Part shown: piece by piece, positions 51,569 through 61,463 of the stretch
How positions within the stretch are numbered: the first letter of the stretch is position 1
Layout of the letters: the number at the start of each line of letters is the position of its first letter
Assembly (NCBI GenBank): GCA_023807065.1
Contig: JAJJLU010000371.1
Location: forward strand, 1-64,000
From: Isotricha intestinalis
Lineage: Eukaryota; Ciliophora; Litostomatea; Vestibuliferida; Isotrichidae
Reading direction: 5' to 3'
DNA: 64,000 nucleotides
The notes under the pieces: generated by a model
What the model was told of the DNA's origin: nothing
Databases searched by the model: none
Seen by the model: the letters and a program-made list of their open reading frames with translations, nothing else
Program-made: the position numbers and the translations under genes

Positions 51569-52837
51569 TTATTTTTTAGTTTTCACACTTCTAATAGGAA
51601 ACCCATCTTCAAATTTATCAATATCCTTAGTAGAAAATCTTCTTCCAAATTTACTTGGTTGCTTAGTTTGAAAATTAGATTTTAAAAATTCTTCTCCGAT
51701 TTTACTTCTTTTTTTATATGGAGATAAAAATTTATTAAGAGTACTAGTTTTTTTTTTAAAAACAACACACTCATCAGAACAATCATTATACCATAAATCA
51801 AATAAATTATCTAAAACATCAATTCTTCTATTAGGATTTTTTTCAAGCATTCCATTAATTAAATTAATTAAGCTTTTTTTAATTTTAATTCCATATGGAT
51901 ATTTTAAAGGTTCAGTTTCCATTTTTTCAATGACTTCATCATCAGTTCCATCAAAGGGAAAAATTTTAAAGTTCATTAAATATAAAATAATACCTAAAGC
52001 CCAAATATCAATTTTAGGGGAAGATTGAAAATGTTCTCCTGAAGAAAGTTCAGGAGGAACATATTTAATAGTTCCTGCTTTTATTATTTCTCTACTTTTC
52101 CCATTTGCTATTCCAGATATTCCAAAATCAATAATAACAACATGATTTTTTTCCTTATCTAGAAATAATATATTATTTGGCTTTAAATCTCTATGAATTA
52201 CATTTTTACTATGAATAAATTTCACTCCTTCATGAATTTGCTTAAAAATAAATTTTATTCTTTCTTCTGGAATTTTTTCATCATTAAATATTAATTGAGA
52301 TAATTCTCCTCCTTCTGCATATGCCATTATATTATATAAACAATTATTATATGTATATGATGAATACATTTTTATTATATTTTTATGAATTAAATTTGAT
52401 AAATATACAAATTCTCTAGATATATTATATAATTCTTCTGTTGTAAAATTTTCTAATAATTGCTTTTTTATTGATACTAATTCTCCTGTTATAACATGTT
52501 TTCCTAATAACACTTCTGCATATCCTCCTGATTTAATTTCTTTTATTACTTTATATTCATATACATAATTTAATTCATTAAATTTATTTCCATCCAAACT
52601 TAAATATAATATTTGATTATTCGATAAATCTATTACATCAAAATCATCTATTTCCATTCCTTTATGATTATATATTTTTATTTTCTCATATAATGATTTT
52701 GAAATGTTTTTTTCATAGAAAATTATATCTTTTAATCTTTTTATTGTATTTATGTCTTCTGATATTTTTATTTCAAATGTTGATTCTTCATCTTTCCCAT
52801 TTATCCAAAATATTATTTTTTTACCTCCGTTTTCCAT
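51569..52837 (-). CDS. Ser/Thr kinase with N-terminal ubiquitin/PB1-like domain
   Basis: 422 residues. The first 90 residues form a beta-grasp-like region (KKIIFWINGKDEESTFEIKI, then KIYNHKGMEIDDFDVIDLSN). The kinase domain (about 93-360) has IKSGGYAEV as a slightly shortened Gly-loop, VSIKKQ (Lys), HRDLKPNN, DFGISG and PPE in place of APE. All catalytic residues are present. The C-terminus is basic. The Ubl/PB1-plus-kinase arrangement is reminiscent of stress or selective-autophagy kinases, but the family cannot be set by eye. Stop TAG-type frame end at 51569. Confidence 0.85.
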   Translation of the reverse strand: MENGGKKIIFWINGKDEESTFEIKISEDINTIKRLKDIIFYEKNISKSLYEKIKIYNHKGMEIDDFDVIDLSNNQILYLSLDGNKFNELNYVYEYKVIKEIKSGGYAEVLLGKHVITGELVSIKKQLLENFTTEELYNISREFVYLSNLIHKNIIKMYSSYTYNNCLYNIMAYAEGGELSQLIFNDEKIPEERIKFIFKQIHEGVKFIHSKNVIHRDLKPNNILFLDKEKNHVVIIDFGISGIANGKSREIIKAGTIKYVPPELSSGEHFQSSPKIDIWALGIILYLMNFKIFPFDGTDDEVIEKMETEPLKYPYGIKIKKSLINLINGMLEKNPNRRIDVLDNLFDLWYNDCSDECVVFKKKTSTLNKFLSPYKKRSKIGEEFLKSNFQTKQPSKFGRRFSTKDIDKFEDGFPIRSVKTKK

Positions 52838-52905
52838 TTGATTTAAAGAATAGTAAAAAAATATTTATTTTTATTTTATTAATTAAATAAAATTATTTTT
52901 GTTTT

Positions 52906-54060
52906 TTATTTTTTTGTATATTCAAATTCTACATAAAGTTTTAAATGATCTGAAGGATAAATTTCATTTGGAAGATAATCTTTTGAAATTAAAGGAATTT
53001 TTAATATTTTTACTTTATTAAGATATTTAGAATAAATAATATAATCAATTGTATTAATAAAATTATTAGTATAATTAGTATAATCAGGATGAAATCTTAA
53101 AAAATCATAATTGGATTTTTTTTCATAATTATCTCCTTTTTTATATTCATCATAAGCGCTTCTCAAAAAATATTTTTCATAAACAAATTTACTATTATTA
53201 AAAATATTATTCATAGTATTTCTAAAATTTTCTCTTTTTCTCATTTTAATTCTCATTTCTTTAATTAAATCAATTTCACTTTTAGTAAAAATAAAATTCC
53301 CAATATAATTTTTATTATCATTAAATTCATTAATCCAATCATTATAATAAATCATTCTAATAGGAACTGAATTTGGAATACTATTAAAATCTCCTGAAAT
53401 AATAATAATATCATTTTGATTTTGTAAAATAAATTCAAATATAATATTTAATATTCTTGCTTTTTGATATTCATAAATTGGTTTCCAAGGAAAATGAACA
53501 TTAAATAAAGAAATAATTTTATCTTCAAACAATTTATCTTTTATTTTAATATTTATTATTCCTCTATTACCAGTTATATCAATTATATTATTTGATAAAT
53601 CAAATTTACTTTCACTTAATATTTCAAATCTTTTTTTTTTTACTCCAATTACATTCATTAAATATGAACCTGCATTATCATATGTTATTATATTATATTC
53701 ATTAAAAGAATTCAATAAATATTTTTGATACACTTCAAAAGTTGATTCTTGAAGACAAAATAAATCTACTTTTTCTTCTTTTATTTCTTTTATTATTTTT
53801 GGTATTCTTTTTTCTAATTCTAAACTTTTTATTTCTTTTCTTTTCATATATCTTTGAGAAAGAATATTATATGATAATATTGAAAAGGTTTTAGTCTTTG
53901 GATTTTTTATATATTCTATATATTTATTGTCTTTAAATATTGGAATATTTTTTATTAGAAATTGAGATTTTTCAATTATTTCATTGTTTAATTTTGTGAT
54001 TTTCAATTTTTTAATAAGGAAAAAAAGCAAAAAAACAAAAATTAATAAATCAAAAATCAT
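52906..54060 (-). CDS. Membrane-anchored endonuclease/exonuclease/phosphatase (EEP) family protein
   Basis: 384 residues. An N-terminal membrane anchor (MIFDLLIFVFLLFFLIKKLK) precedes an EEP fold. Motifs in order are SILSYNILSQRYMKR (N-x-L-S), LFCLQES (metal Glu), LFNVHFPWKP, IIISGDFNSIPNS (GDFN), NTIDYIIYS and PSDHLKLY (SDH). These are the metal and catalytic residues shared by CCR4/Angel deadenylases, inositol 5-phosphatases and neutral sphingomyelinases. The NILSQ start is nearest to CCR4/nocturnin-type enzymes, yet the membrane anchor suggests a lipid or phosphoinositide substrate. Subfamily unresolved. Stop TAA. Confidence 0.88.
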   Translation of the reverse strand: MIFDLLIFVFLLFFLIKKLKITKLNNEIIEKSQFLIKNIPIFKDNKYIEYIKNPKTKTFSILSYNILSQRYMKRKEIKSLELEKRIPKIIKEIKEEKVDLFCLQESTFEVYQKYLLNSFNEYNIITYDNAGSYLMNVIGVKKKRFEILSESKFDLSNNIIDITGNRGIINIKIKDKLFEDKIISLFNVHFPWKPIYEYQKARILNIIFEFILQNQNDIIIISGDFNSIPNSVPIRMIYYNDWINEFNDNKNYIGNFIFTKSEIDLIKEMRIKMRKRENFRNTMNNIFNNSKFVYEKYFLRSAYDEYKKGDNYEKKSNYDFLRFHPDYTNYTNNFINTIDYIIYSKYLNKVKILKIPLISKDYLPNEIYPSDHLKLYVEFEYTKK

Positions 54061-54232
54061 TTTAATTTTTGAATAAAATATATAAATTCTTACTATTTAA
54101 ATATAAAAACATATAATCCCTTTTTAATAAATAAATAAATAATAAAAAATGTTTAATAAAAAAATTAAAAATAATAAGAAAAACTTACAATAATAAATCA
54201 TAATATTCCAAAAAAGAAAAGAAAAAACATAA

Positions 54233-56110
54233 TTAATTCGCTTTACTTTCATTTAATAAATTGAATAAAATATTTTTAAATTCTTCAAAAGTGAATTCAT
54301 CATTTTCAGTTTTATTAATTTCTTTCATAAATTCAAAAATAACATTTCTATTAGTTTTATTATTAAAACCTAAAATTTCTTCTAATTCTAAAACAGAAAC
54401 AGTTCCATCATTTTGAATATCAAAATTATCGAAAGCACATTTTAAATTATCTTCAGTAAATAAATTATTTAAATTAATTGTACTTTGTAAAAATTCAATA
54501 TAATCAATAAAACCATCATTATCAAAATCTACTCTTTTTATTATTTCTCTTAAATTTTCTTCAGATATATTTATTTCTAATTTATTGCAAATTGCCTTTA
54601 ATTCATTCTTTGATATTTTACCATCTAAATCAGTATCAATTGATAAAAAAATTATTTTTAATCTTGTTTCTTCTTCTTTTGATATAAAATTATGAGTTAA
54701 ATAGGTTATTACAGTTTGAAAAAATTTTGATTTATTTGAAAAAGAAATTAAAGAATTAATTGCTTCTTTTATATTATTTTCTATTTCTGGATAAAGATTA
54801 AAATATATATTTTCAAATAAATCATTTTTAAAAAATTGATGATTTAAAGCTTCTTTATAACTTAATCTTTGATTTGGATCATAAGTAAAACATTGTCTAA
54901 TTAAATCTTTTGCTTCGAAACTTATATTTTTAAATAATCTGTTATAAAAACAAAATCGTCCTCTTAATATTTTATTTTTTATATCTGATTCTGTTATCCC
55001 ATTAAATGGTAATTCTCCTGTTAATAATATGTACATTATTACTCCACATGACCATATATCACATTTTTCTGTATAGTTATTTTTTATTACTTCTGGTGCT
55101 GAATAAGTTATTGTTCCTATCTTTTCTTTAAAAAATTTTTCTTCTTTTTTTTTTTTTGAAAATATTTTACTACAACCAAAATCTATTAATTTTAAATCAT
55201 ATTTCTCTAAGTATTGTAAAATAAATAAATCCAAATTTTTTTCACCATTATTATTATTTTCATTGCTATTATTATTATTATTATTATTATCATTGTTATT
55301 ATTATTATTGTTATTATCATTACTATTATAATTATTACTATTATTATCATTATTAATATTTCCTTCACTAATAACACTATTATTATTACTGTTATTAGCT
55401 GAATTATTATTTAAAGATAAAGCTTCCTGAAAAGAGGTTTCAGAAGTAGAAGAATTATTCCTTTGAAACTCATTATTTAAATTAACATCATAAGTATTAC
55501 AATCAACCGTTAAATTTTCCAATTTCAAATCTCCATGTATAATTCCATTAGAATGTAAATATCCAACAGCATAGAAAATTTGAAACATTAATTTCCTAAC
55601 AATAACTTCAGGAAATTTTTTAAACTCAATCAAAAATTTACATAATTCTCCTTCAGAACAATATTCATTAATTAAATAATAATTAGTATCATCATGATAA
55701 ACTTCATATAATTTTATAATATTAGGATGATTAATATTTTTTAAAACTTCAATTTCATTTTCAATTAATTCTTCAGTATAATTTTTTTTTAATTGACTTT
55801 TTGAGATAACTTTCATTGCTCTATATTTTAAAGTTTTTTTATTTTGAATTTTATATACTTTTCCATAAGCTCCAACTGCAATTAAATTTATTTTATTATA
55901 TAATTCAAAAGGTGAGCCTATTATTTTTCTTATTACATTTTTTGGTGTTATAGGAATATTTGATAATTTTTTTATTTCCTCCTTTTCGAATTGTATTTCT
56001 TTTAAAGGCTTTTTTGACATTGAACTTAAAAATGGAATTTCTTTTTCTTCTTTTTTTATTTGATTTTCTTCTGATTTATCACAACAATTATTTACTATTT
56101 CATTACCCAT
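54233..56110 (-). CDS. Calcium-dependent protein kinase (CDPK) with Asn-rich insertion
   Basis: 625 residues. N-terminus MGNEIVNNCCDKS has Gly2 and a Cys pair for myristoyl/palmitoyl anchoring. The kinase domain has VGAYGKVY, YRAMKVI, IIHGDLKLENL (HRD changed to HGD), then a long poly-Asn/Ser insertion, then IDFGCSKI and SAPE. EF-hands follow: DTDLDGKISKNE, DFDNDGFIDYIE, DIQNDGTVSVLE and a degenerate fourth (INKTENDEFTFEEF). This is a membrane calcium-activated kinase. The catalytic Asp and Lys are kept although the Arg before Asp is lost, so activation-loop regulation may differ. The insertion sits between catalytic loop and DFG. Stop TAA. Confidence 0.92.
   Translation of the reverse strand: MGNEIVNNCCDKSEENQIKKEEKEIPFLSSMSKKPLKEIQFEKEEIKKLSNIPITPKNVIRKIIGSPFELYNKINLIAVGAYGKVYKIQNKKTLKYRAMKVISKSQLKKNYTEELIENEIEVLKNINHPNIIKLYEVYHDDTNYYLINEYCSEGELCKFLIEFKKFPEVIVRKLMFQIFYAVGYLHSNGIIHGDLKLENLTVDCNTYDVNLNNEFQRNNSSTSETSFQEALSLNNNSANNSNNNSVISEGNINNDNNSNNYNSNDNNNNNNNNDNNNNNNNSNENNNNGEKNLDLFILQYLEKYDLKLIDFGCSKIFSKKKKEEKFFKEKIGTITYSAPEVIKNNYTEKCDIWSCGVIMYILLTGELPFNGITESDIKNKILRGRFCFYNRLFKNISFEAKDLIRQCFTYDPNQRLSYKEALNHQFFKNDLFENIYFNLYPEIENNIKEAINSLISFSNKSKFFQTVITYLTHNFISKEEETRLKIIFLSIDTDLDGKISKNELKAICNKLEINISEENLREIIKRVDFDNDGFIDYIEFLQSTINLNNLFTEDNLKCAFDNFDIQNDGTVSVLELEEILGFNNKTNRNVIFEFMKEINKTENDEFTFEEFKNILFNLLNESKAN
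55240..55395 (-). repeat. ATT/AAT trinucleotide repeat coding poly-Asn inside a kinase domain
   Basis: A run of ATT with ATC, GTT and ACT variants on the plus strand codes the Asn/Ser/Asp tract inserted in the CDPK catalytic domain. Since the run is in-frame trinucleotide it can expand without frameshift. It is far longer than other Asn tracts in the window. Confidence 0.8.
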
Positions 56111-56220
56111 TTTTTAATGAAAATAAAAAAAAATTTATTTTTAGAAATATTTTATATCAATAGTTAAAAAAAAATTCTTTAAATATAATATATTAATAGT
56201 ATATAGTTTATTTCTTCTTT

Positions 56221-57615
56221 TTATTTCTTTATTTTTGCTTTATATGAAATTTTAGATGAAGTTGACTGATTTGAATTATAAAATCTTAAGGAAGAATTTA
56301 TTCTATAATTTATATTATCATTTATTTTATTTTTATTAATATTTAAATATTTTCCTCCTTCTTTAAAAAGATAATTTTTAAATAAACCTACATTAATATT
56401 TTCTTTATTTTTTTGATTACTTAAATACAATAAATTTTCTTTTTTAACATTATCAATCATAGATTCATTCGATATACTATCTTTATCATTCATTTGATTA
56501 TAATAATTCAATAATTTTTTCTTATTTGAGTAATTTAAACTTTCATTATTTTTATTATTTGTTTTATGTAATTGAGATAAAATTTTAATTATTGTTGAAT
56601 TATTATTTATTCTCTGTTTATCTTGATTAATTGATAAATTAATGACAAAACTATTTTTAGTATTAGTTTTTACTGGAGTTCTAAATTTTTCTTCTTCTTT
56701 AGAATTTTCAATATTAGTTTTATTAATATGAAAACTATTATTCCTTCCAACAGGACATAAAAGTGGAGAAATAATATTTTTTTTATTTTTATAAAGAGAA
56801 GAAATGAACTCAAAAACTTCTTTAAAATTAGAAAATTGAATATTAAAAACATGACTTAATATAAAAGGCCAGATTTCTAAATTTGAATTTTCTCTACAAA
56901 GACAAACAATAGAACAACTAATATAAAAAGGATGATATTTTAAATATTTATTATTTTCAATCATAATATATTCTAATATATTTAAAGCAGAACTATAAAC
57001 TTTATAACTTTCTTCATTATTAATTAAATCTGTATTAAATATAATCCCATTTATTAATAAAAATTCCATAAAATAAATTGGATGATAATAATCTAATTTA
57101 TATTCTAATATTTGAAGACATAGTATTTCAATTTCTGCAAATTTTGAAAAAGAATATTCATTCATATTGAAAAAAATCCCTTTTTTATTTTTGAAAATTA
57201 TGTTATATTCATTATTAAATTTAATAGAAAGAATTAAAGCTCCTAAAGCAATTTCTTCTAATGATAAAATATTATTTTGTTTTTTTGAATATATCATATC
57301 AAATAAAAAAATTGAAGAATACAAAATAGTACACTTAATTCTGTTTTCTGTTAAAAATTTTTTCATTGATTCTATTATATTTTTCCTATTTATTTCCTCT
57401 AATTGATTTAACTTTTTATAAATATAAAAATTGTCTCCTTTTTTATTTATTTTCTCTAACATATTTTTTAAAATTTCCTTAACATCAATATCTTGTGGTA
57501 TAATTAAGGATATAGGTTTTAATGAAAATGTATTTATTGGTTTCAAGGAAATTTGATTTGAATCATTATTTCTATTTAAAATTATATTATTTCGTTTATA
57601 ATTTGCTTTTATCAT
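56221..57615 (-). CDS. Cyclin-domain protein
   Basis: 464 residues with the start at ATG 57615 (MIKANYKRNNII). The longer frame above it is AT-rich leader (Phe-rich text) and begins at a non-ATG codon. The cyclin box is at about 75-240: KNIIESMKKFLTENRIKCT, then LSLEEIALGALILSIKFNNE and FAEIEILCLQILEYKLDYYH. A second helical fold includes LKYHPFYISCSIVCLCRENS. The C-terminal 200 residues are Asn/Ser-rich and disordered. The subtype is unclear; Cys-rich helix and lack of a PEST-like start do not decide. It probably binds a CDK. Stop TAA. Confidence 0.82.
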   Translation of the reverse strand: MIKANYKRNNIILNRNNDSNQISLKPINTFSLKPISLIIPQDIDVKEILKNMLEKINKKGDNFYIYKKLNQLEEINRKNIIESMKKFLTENRIKCTILYSSIFLFDMIYSKKQNNILSLEEIALGALILSIKFNNEYNIIFKNKKGIFFNMNEYSFSKFAEIEILCLQILEYKLDYYHPIYFMEFLLINGIIFNTDLINNEESYKVYSSALNILEYIMIENNKYLKYHPFYISCSIVCLCRENSNLEIWPFILSHVFNIQFSNFKEVFEFISSLYKNKKNIISPLLCPVGRNNSFHINKTNIENSKEEEKFRTPVKTNTKNSFVINLSINQDKQRINNNSTIIKILSQLHKTNNKNNESLNYSNKKKLLNYYNQMNDKDSISNESMIDNVKKENLLYLSNQKNKENINVGLFKNYLFKEGGKYLNINKNKINDNINYRINSSLRFYNSNQSTSSKISYKAKIKK

Positions 57616-57743
57616 TTTTTTAATTTGAATAAAAAAATAAAATTGAAAAAAAAAGAAAATAAAAAAAGAATTACTTATCATTAAAAACTTAAAAAACAAA
57701 ATTTAAAAAAATAAAATAAATATAAGTAAATTAATTAAATAAT

Positions 57744-58010
57744 TTATTTAATTTCTCCTCCTTTAACTAAATGAGGAGATAAATCAATGGCAATATTATT
57801 AATTTGATTTAAAGATTGAAATAAACCATAAAGTACAATCATTTGAAAACCCCAATGATAAGTCCCATATCTAATTAAATGAATAATTTTTATTGTTCCT
57901 CCTTTTAAAAATAAAATATAATCTTTAAAATAAATTTTTATCCCTTTAAAAAATTTTACTATTTTATTATCATTATTTCTTTCCTCATTAATTAAATTTA
58001 TATTCTCCAT
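57744..58010 (-). CDS. Small membrane protein, possibly Tom22-like
   Basis: 88 residues with an acidic N-terminus (MENINLINEERNNDN), an amphipathic basic region (KFFKGIKIYFKDYILFL), one hydrophobic segment (WGFQMIVLYGLFQSL) and a polar C-tail ending SPHLVKGGEIK. Size, order and the L-x-P-x-L..GG end recall mitochondrial import receptor subunit Tom22/Tom9. I hold this loosely, since the hydrophobic helix is weak. Its ATG is 62 bases from that of the divergent FHA gene. Stop TAA. Confidence 0.55.
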   Translation of the reverse strand: MENINLINEERNNDNKIVKFFKGIKIYFKDYILFLKGGTIKIIHLIRYGTYHWGFQMIVLYGLFQSLNQINNIAIDLSPHLVKGGEIK

Positions 58011-58072
58011 TAAAATAAATATTTATTTAAATATACAACAAAAGAAAATACTAAAATAAAAAAAGAATAAAA

Positions 58073-59188
58073 ATGTTTGAAAATATTTTTGGAGGAGTAA
58101 GTAAAAATAAAATAATAATAATATAGTGTTGTTGTGAAAAGCCAAATATTCAAGTTTTAAAAAAAGACAAACAAGTTTTTCTAGATAATTCAATAATAAG
58201 AAGTAATTTAGAAAATTCAACAAATAAAAAATTAGAAACAACAAGTTCTCATTTAAAGAGATCTAAAAATAATAATTTATTCAGTAATGTATCGTCAAAT
58301 AGAATAAATAATAATATAAATTTAAGTGGTAATATTGAAGAATCATTAAGTATGAATACAAAAAATAAAGATAAGCATTCATTATATAGTAAAAAAAGTG
58401 ATTTATCCTTATTTAAAAGTTCAAATGGGTTTTTTAATTTTACATTAGATTTAAGTAATGATAATGACATAATAGATAATAGTAAAATAAGAAAAATTTC
58501 AGATGATGAAATAATAAGAATAAAACCATTTATTTTATCATCATTGAATAATGGAACTTTATTTAATGGAAAAGAAATAATAATAAATGCAGGTGGATAT
58601 ATAAATAAAAAAATAAAAAATGGAATTACAATATTTGGAAATAATATTAATGATTGTGATATACAATTAAATTATCATGAATATTCCATATATGATAATT
58701 TACCTTATTTTTTTTTAATATATTATAAAAGAGAATCTAAAAAATATTATATTAAACCAAATAGAGATGTTTATATTTATATGAAAATAAAAAAAGAAAA
58801 AAAAATTAAAATTTTAAGAGAAGCATTTACAATTGGCTCAAACTTATTTACTATAAGAACAATAAAAACAAGAAATAATACTTTGGAAATAAATCATAAT
58901 GATAAAAACTATAAATTTCCAAAGGAAAAAAAAATAATAACAATTGGAAGAGATAAAAATTGTGATATAATATTATTAAATGAAAAAGATGTAAGTAGAA
59001 TTCAAACTTCTATTTATTTTGATGAAAAAGAAGATGATTGGTTTATAATAGATGGTAGTAAAGAAAAAGAAAGTACTAATGGTACTTGGTTAACTTTAAT
59101 TAATACTACTGAAATTTATAATAATATGATTTTAGAAATTTTTGGAGAAAAGTTTATTTTAAAAGAGTATATTTCTAGTAAAAATTAA
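58073..59188 (+). CDS. FHA-domain protein, two exons
   Basis: Exon 1 (58073-58096, MFENIFGG) joins exon 2 (58127-59188) across a 30-nt intron, giving 361 residues. A plain reading from 58352 loses about 85 residues including a CCCEK cluster that could be palmitoylated. The protein has a Ser/Asn-rich N-terminal part, a first degenerate FHA-like fold (ITIFGNNINDCDIQLN) and a canonical C-terminal FHA: ITIGRDKNCDIILL, VSRIQTSIYF and NGTWLTL. The usual S-R-x-H is SRIQ. FHA domains bind phospho-Thr. Role unknown. Shares a 62-base divergent promoter with the small membrane protein gene. Stop TAA. Confidence 0.85.
58097..58126 (+). other. 30-nt spliceosomal intron
   Basis: Begins GTAAGT and ends ATATAG, and its in-frame TAG would stop translation after 17 codons. 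Removal joins GGA codons to TGT TGT TGT GAA in frame with the long downstream FHA frame. Length 30 is a multiple of three. Confidence 0.85.
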
Positions 59189-59279
59189 TTAAAAGGTATT
59201 TTATTTATTTTATTTTTTTATAAATTTTAATTGTTTTATTTATTATTTGGTTATATTTTTATTTATTTATATTTTAAAA

Positions 59280-59745
59280 TGTCTAAAAAGAAAATAATTA
59301 TACTAAGAAATTATTGGATGTCTTTGATAAAAATGTAAAATAAATAAAGAAAGAAGGAGAAAAAGTAAATAATTTAAAAAATATTCAGAAATATTCTAAA
59401 AGACAATAATAATTATAATAATAATAAAAGGAGGAAATAATTTTAGCTAAAATTATCTTTATAATAACAACCATTATATTAAATAGTATAATCAATTTTA
59501 ATGAATAGATATAAAAACAATGAAGAGAAAAGAAAAAAAAAGTTATAATAAAGTTACATTGATCAAATAAAAGATAATGAAATAAATATATTTTTTTCTT
59601 CATTTGGAAAAAACAATTACATTAAAATAATAATTCTCCAAGAATTCCATATTAAGAATATTATTATTATGAAAATGAAAAAGAAGGAATTAAAAATTTC
59701 ATCAATCAGAAGTCGAAGGATTTTCAATATAATAATTAATTAATA
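59280..59745 (+). pseudogene. Decayed coiled-coil gene fragment
   Basis: Plus-strand pieces in different frames read protein-like: KKLLDVFDKNVK, KKEGEKVNNLKNIQKYSKR, KYKNNEEKRKKKL, SYIDQIKDNEINIFFSSFG and the end EYYYYENEKEGIKNFINQ, KSKDFQYNN then TAA. TAA/TAG codons and frame changes break it, one TAA falling in PRIPY-x-EYYYY where Gln would fit. A stretch of TAA/TAT repeats near 59410-59430 may be slippage. The original was at least 140 residues. Family unknown. Confidence 0.5.
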
Positions 59746-59805
59746 AATATTTTATTTTTAAAGTGTTTTTTTTATTATTTTACAAAAATGATTTAAATAT
59801 CATAA

Positions 59806-61371
59806 ATGATATATTTTTCCAATGTGATTTTTATTTGTTTTTTATTATGTTTTACAAAAGAAGAAAAAATGATTCAATGTGAAAAATTTCCTTCTTTAAA
59901 ATTTTTAACTATTTTAACTTCAGAAAATGATTTTTTTGATAATTTTAATATTCCAATTTTAATAAATTGTAGCATTGATAAAAATTGGGAAGTAAAAAAT
60001 AAAAATAAACCTTTAGGAGAAAATAATTTTAAAGTTTTTGAACCAGGATTTATAAATAGAAGACCAATAAGATTTGTATATTCTCCAAATAATAATATTT
60101 CGTTAATAAAACAATTAAATATTAAATCAATTAATTTAAATTATCCAAAAAAAAAGTTAAATTTATTTTTATCAAAAAAATCTTTTGTTTTAAATTCTGA
60201 TGAAATTTTAGATATTTTCTTAGAATATAAATGTTTATATTATGAAAAATCATGGTATAAAATTTTAATTATAATTGAAATTGAAAATTTTGATATTCCA
60301 ATTGAATTTGAATTATGGAAAATTTGTTATTATAATTATCAACCTTTTGGTTTATCTCATTTTTTACTTTTATTTTTAATATATATAATAAATTATTTTA
60401 TATTTTCTTTTAGATTTGAATGTGAAATTTTTGAAGAATTAATGATGAATAAATTAAATTTTGATAATTTTAAAATATATTTATTTTCAATATTATTTAC
60501 TTTAATGTTTTTTTTTGTAATTTTTATTATAGGTTATATCAATATTGTAATATTCATTTGTATTTTAATTTCTGTTCCTTTTTCAATAGGAATTATAATT
60601 GAAAATATTGTTAATAATAATATAATATTAAAAAGTTATTTTAAAAAAAATGAAAAGACAATTTTCAACATTTCATTTAAAAATTTTATTTTTTTAGGAT
60701 TTGGCTTTTTAATTTTAATATTATGGTTTATTACACATAATTGGTTAATTAATGATATAATATCAATATCACTTTCAATAATAATAATAAAATTTATTCC
60801 ATTTTCAAGTTTTATAATTCTTTTATCAATTTTTATAATTGTAATTGTTTATGATTTAATATGGTTGTTTAAATATTCTATTTATTATAATTATGATATC
60901 AATTTATCTTATTTATCAAAAAATAATTTTCCAATAAGAATTATTTTTCCAGAAATTTTATCATCACCTTTTAATAATTATCACTCAATTCCAATAAGTG
61001 ATATCATTCTTCCTGGTTTTTTTTTAGGATATTTAAATTTATTTGATTTTAAATATCCTTTTAAAGAATCATATTATAAAATCGGTTTAATTGTTTTAAT
61101 TTTTGGTATAATATTAAATTTTTTTATTTATTATTCTATTGGAAAAACAATTCCTAATTTTATTATTAATGGTATTTTTCTTATAATTACTATATTATTC
61201 ATCGCATATTATAATAATCATTTAGAATTAATGTTTAAAGGTTTTAATTCAAGTGAATTTATTAAAAGTTTAAATCAATCTTTAATTTCTTCAAATTATT
61301 TTAGTGACAAATCAAATAATGACTCTAACAAAAAAACAGAAACTTCATTTATTGAATTAAAATCAATGTGA
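59806..61371 (+). CDS. Signal peptide peptidase/SPPL-type intramembrane protease homologue, motifs altered
   Basis: 521 residues: a signal peptide, a lumenal N-terminal domain (to about 185, PA-like as in SPPL2), then about nine membrane spans. The YD motif is present (VYDLIWLF, Asp 350). The second motif GxGD is changed to ISD (PISDIILPGFFLGYL, Asp 399), keeping Asp but losing both Gly. The PAL motif is IPNF near the end. Both catalytic Asp residues remain, so activity is possible but uncertain. The family cleaves membrane-spanning peptides in ER, Golgi or endosomes. Start at 59806 follows an upstream ATG that is closed by TAA. Stop TGA. Confidence 0.8.
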   Translation: MIYFSNVIFICFLLCFTKEEKMIQCEKFPSLKFLTILTSENDFFDNFNIPILINCSIDKNWEVKNKNKPLGENNFKVFEPGFINRRPIRFVYSPNNNISLIKQLNIKSINLNYPKKKLNLFLSKKSFVLNSDEILDIFLEYKCLYYEKSWYKILIIIEIENFDIPIEFELWKICYYNYQPFGLSHFLLLFLIYIINYFIFSFRFECEIFEELMMNKLNFDNFKIYLFSILFTLMFFFVIFIIGYINIVIFICILISVPFSIGIIIENIVNNNIILKSYFKKNEKTIFNISFKNFIFLGFGFLILILWFITHNWLINDIISISLSIIIIKFIPFSSFIILLSIFIIVIVYDLIWLFKYSIYYNYDINLSYLSKNNFPIRIIFPEILSSPFNNYHSIPISDIILPGFFLGYLNLFDFKYPFKESYYKIGLIVLIFGIILNFFIYYSIGKTIPNFIINGIFLIITILFIAYYNNHLELMFKGFNSSEFIKSLNQSLISSNYFSDKSNNDSNKKTETSFIELKSM

Positions 61372-61463
61372 AAACTATATTATTGTATTATAAATAAATA
61401 AAATCAAATGATTAAAATAAATAAAAATAAAAATAAAAAACCTTGTTTAAATACTATAACTTA

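Noticed and set aside
57616..57699. 28-residue N-terminal extension of the cyclin-domain protein
   Set aside because: Begins at a non-ATG codon and is Phe-rich text of an AT-rich leader; ATG at 57615 is preferred.
172..61371. Genome-wide UAR=Gln genetic code as in Tetrahymena
   Set aside because: Complete genes end at TAA and TAG at sensible places, with normal domains, and use CAA for Gln; only decayed loci show UAR at Gln-like positions.
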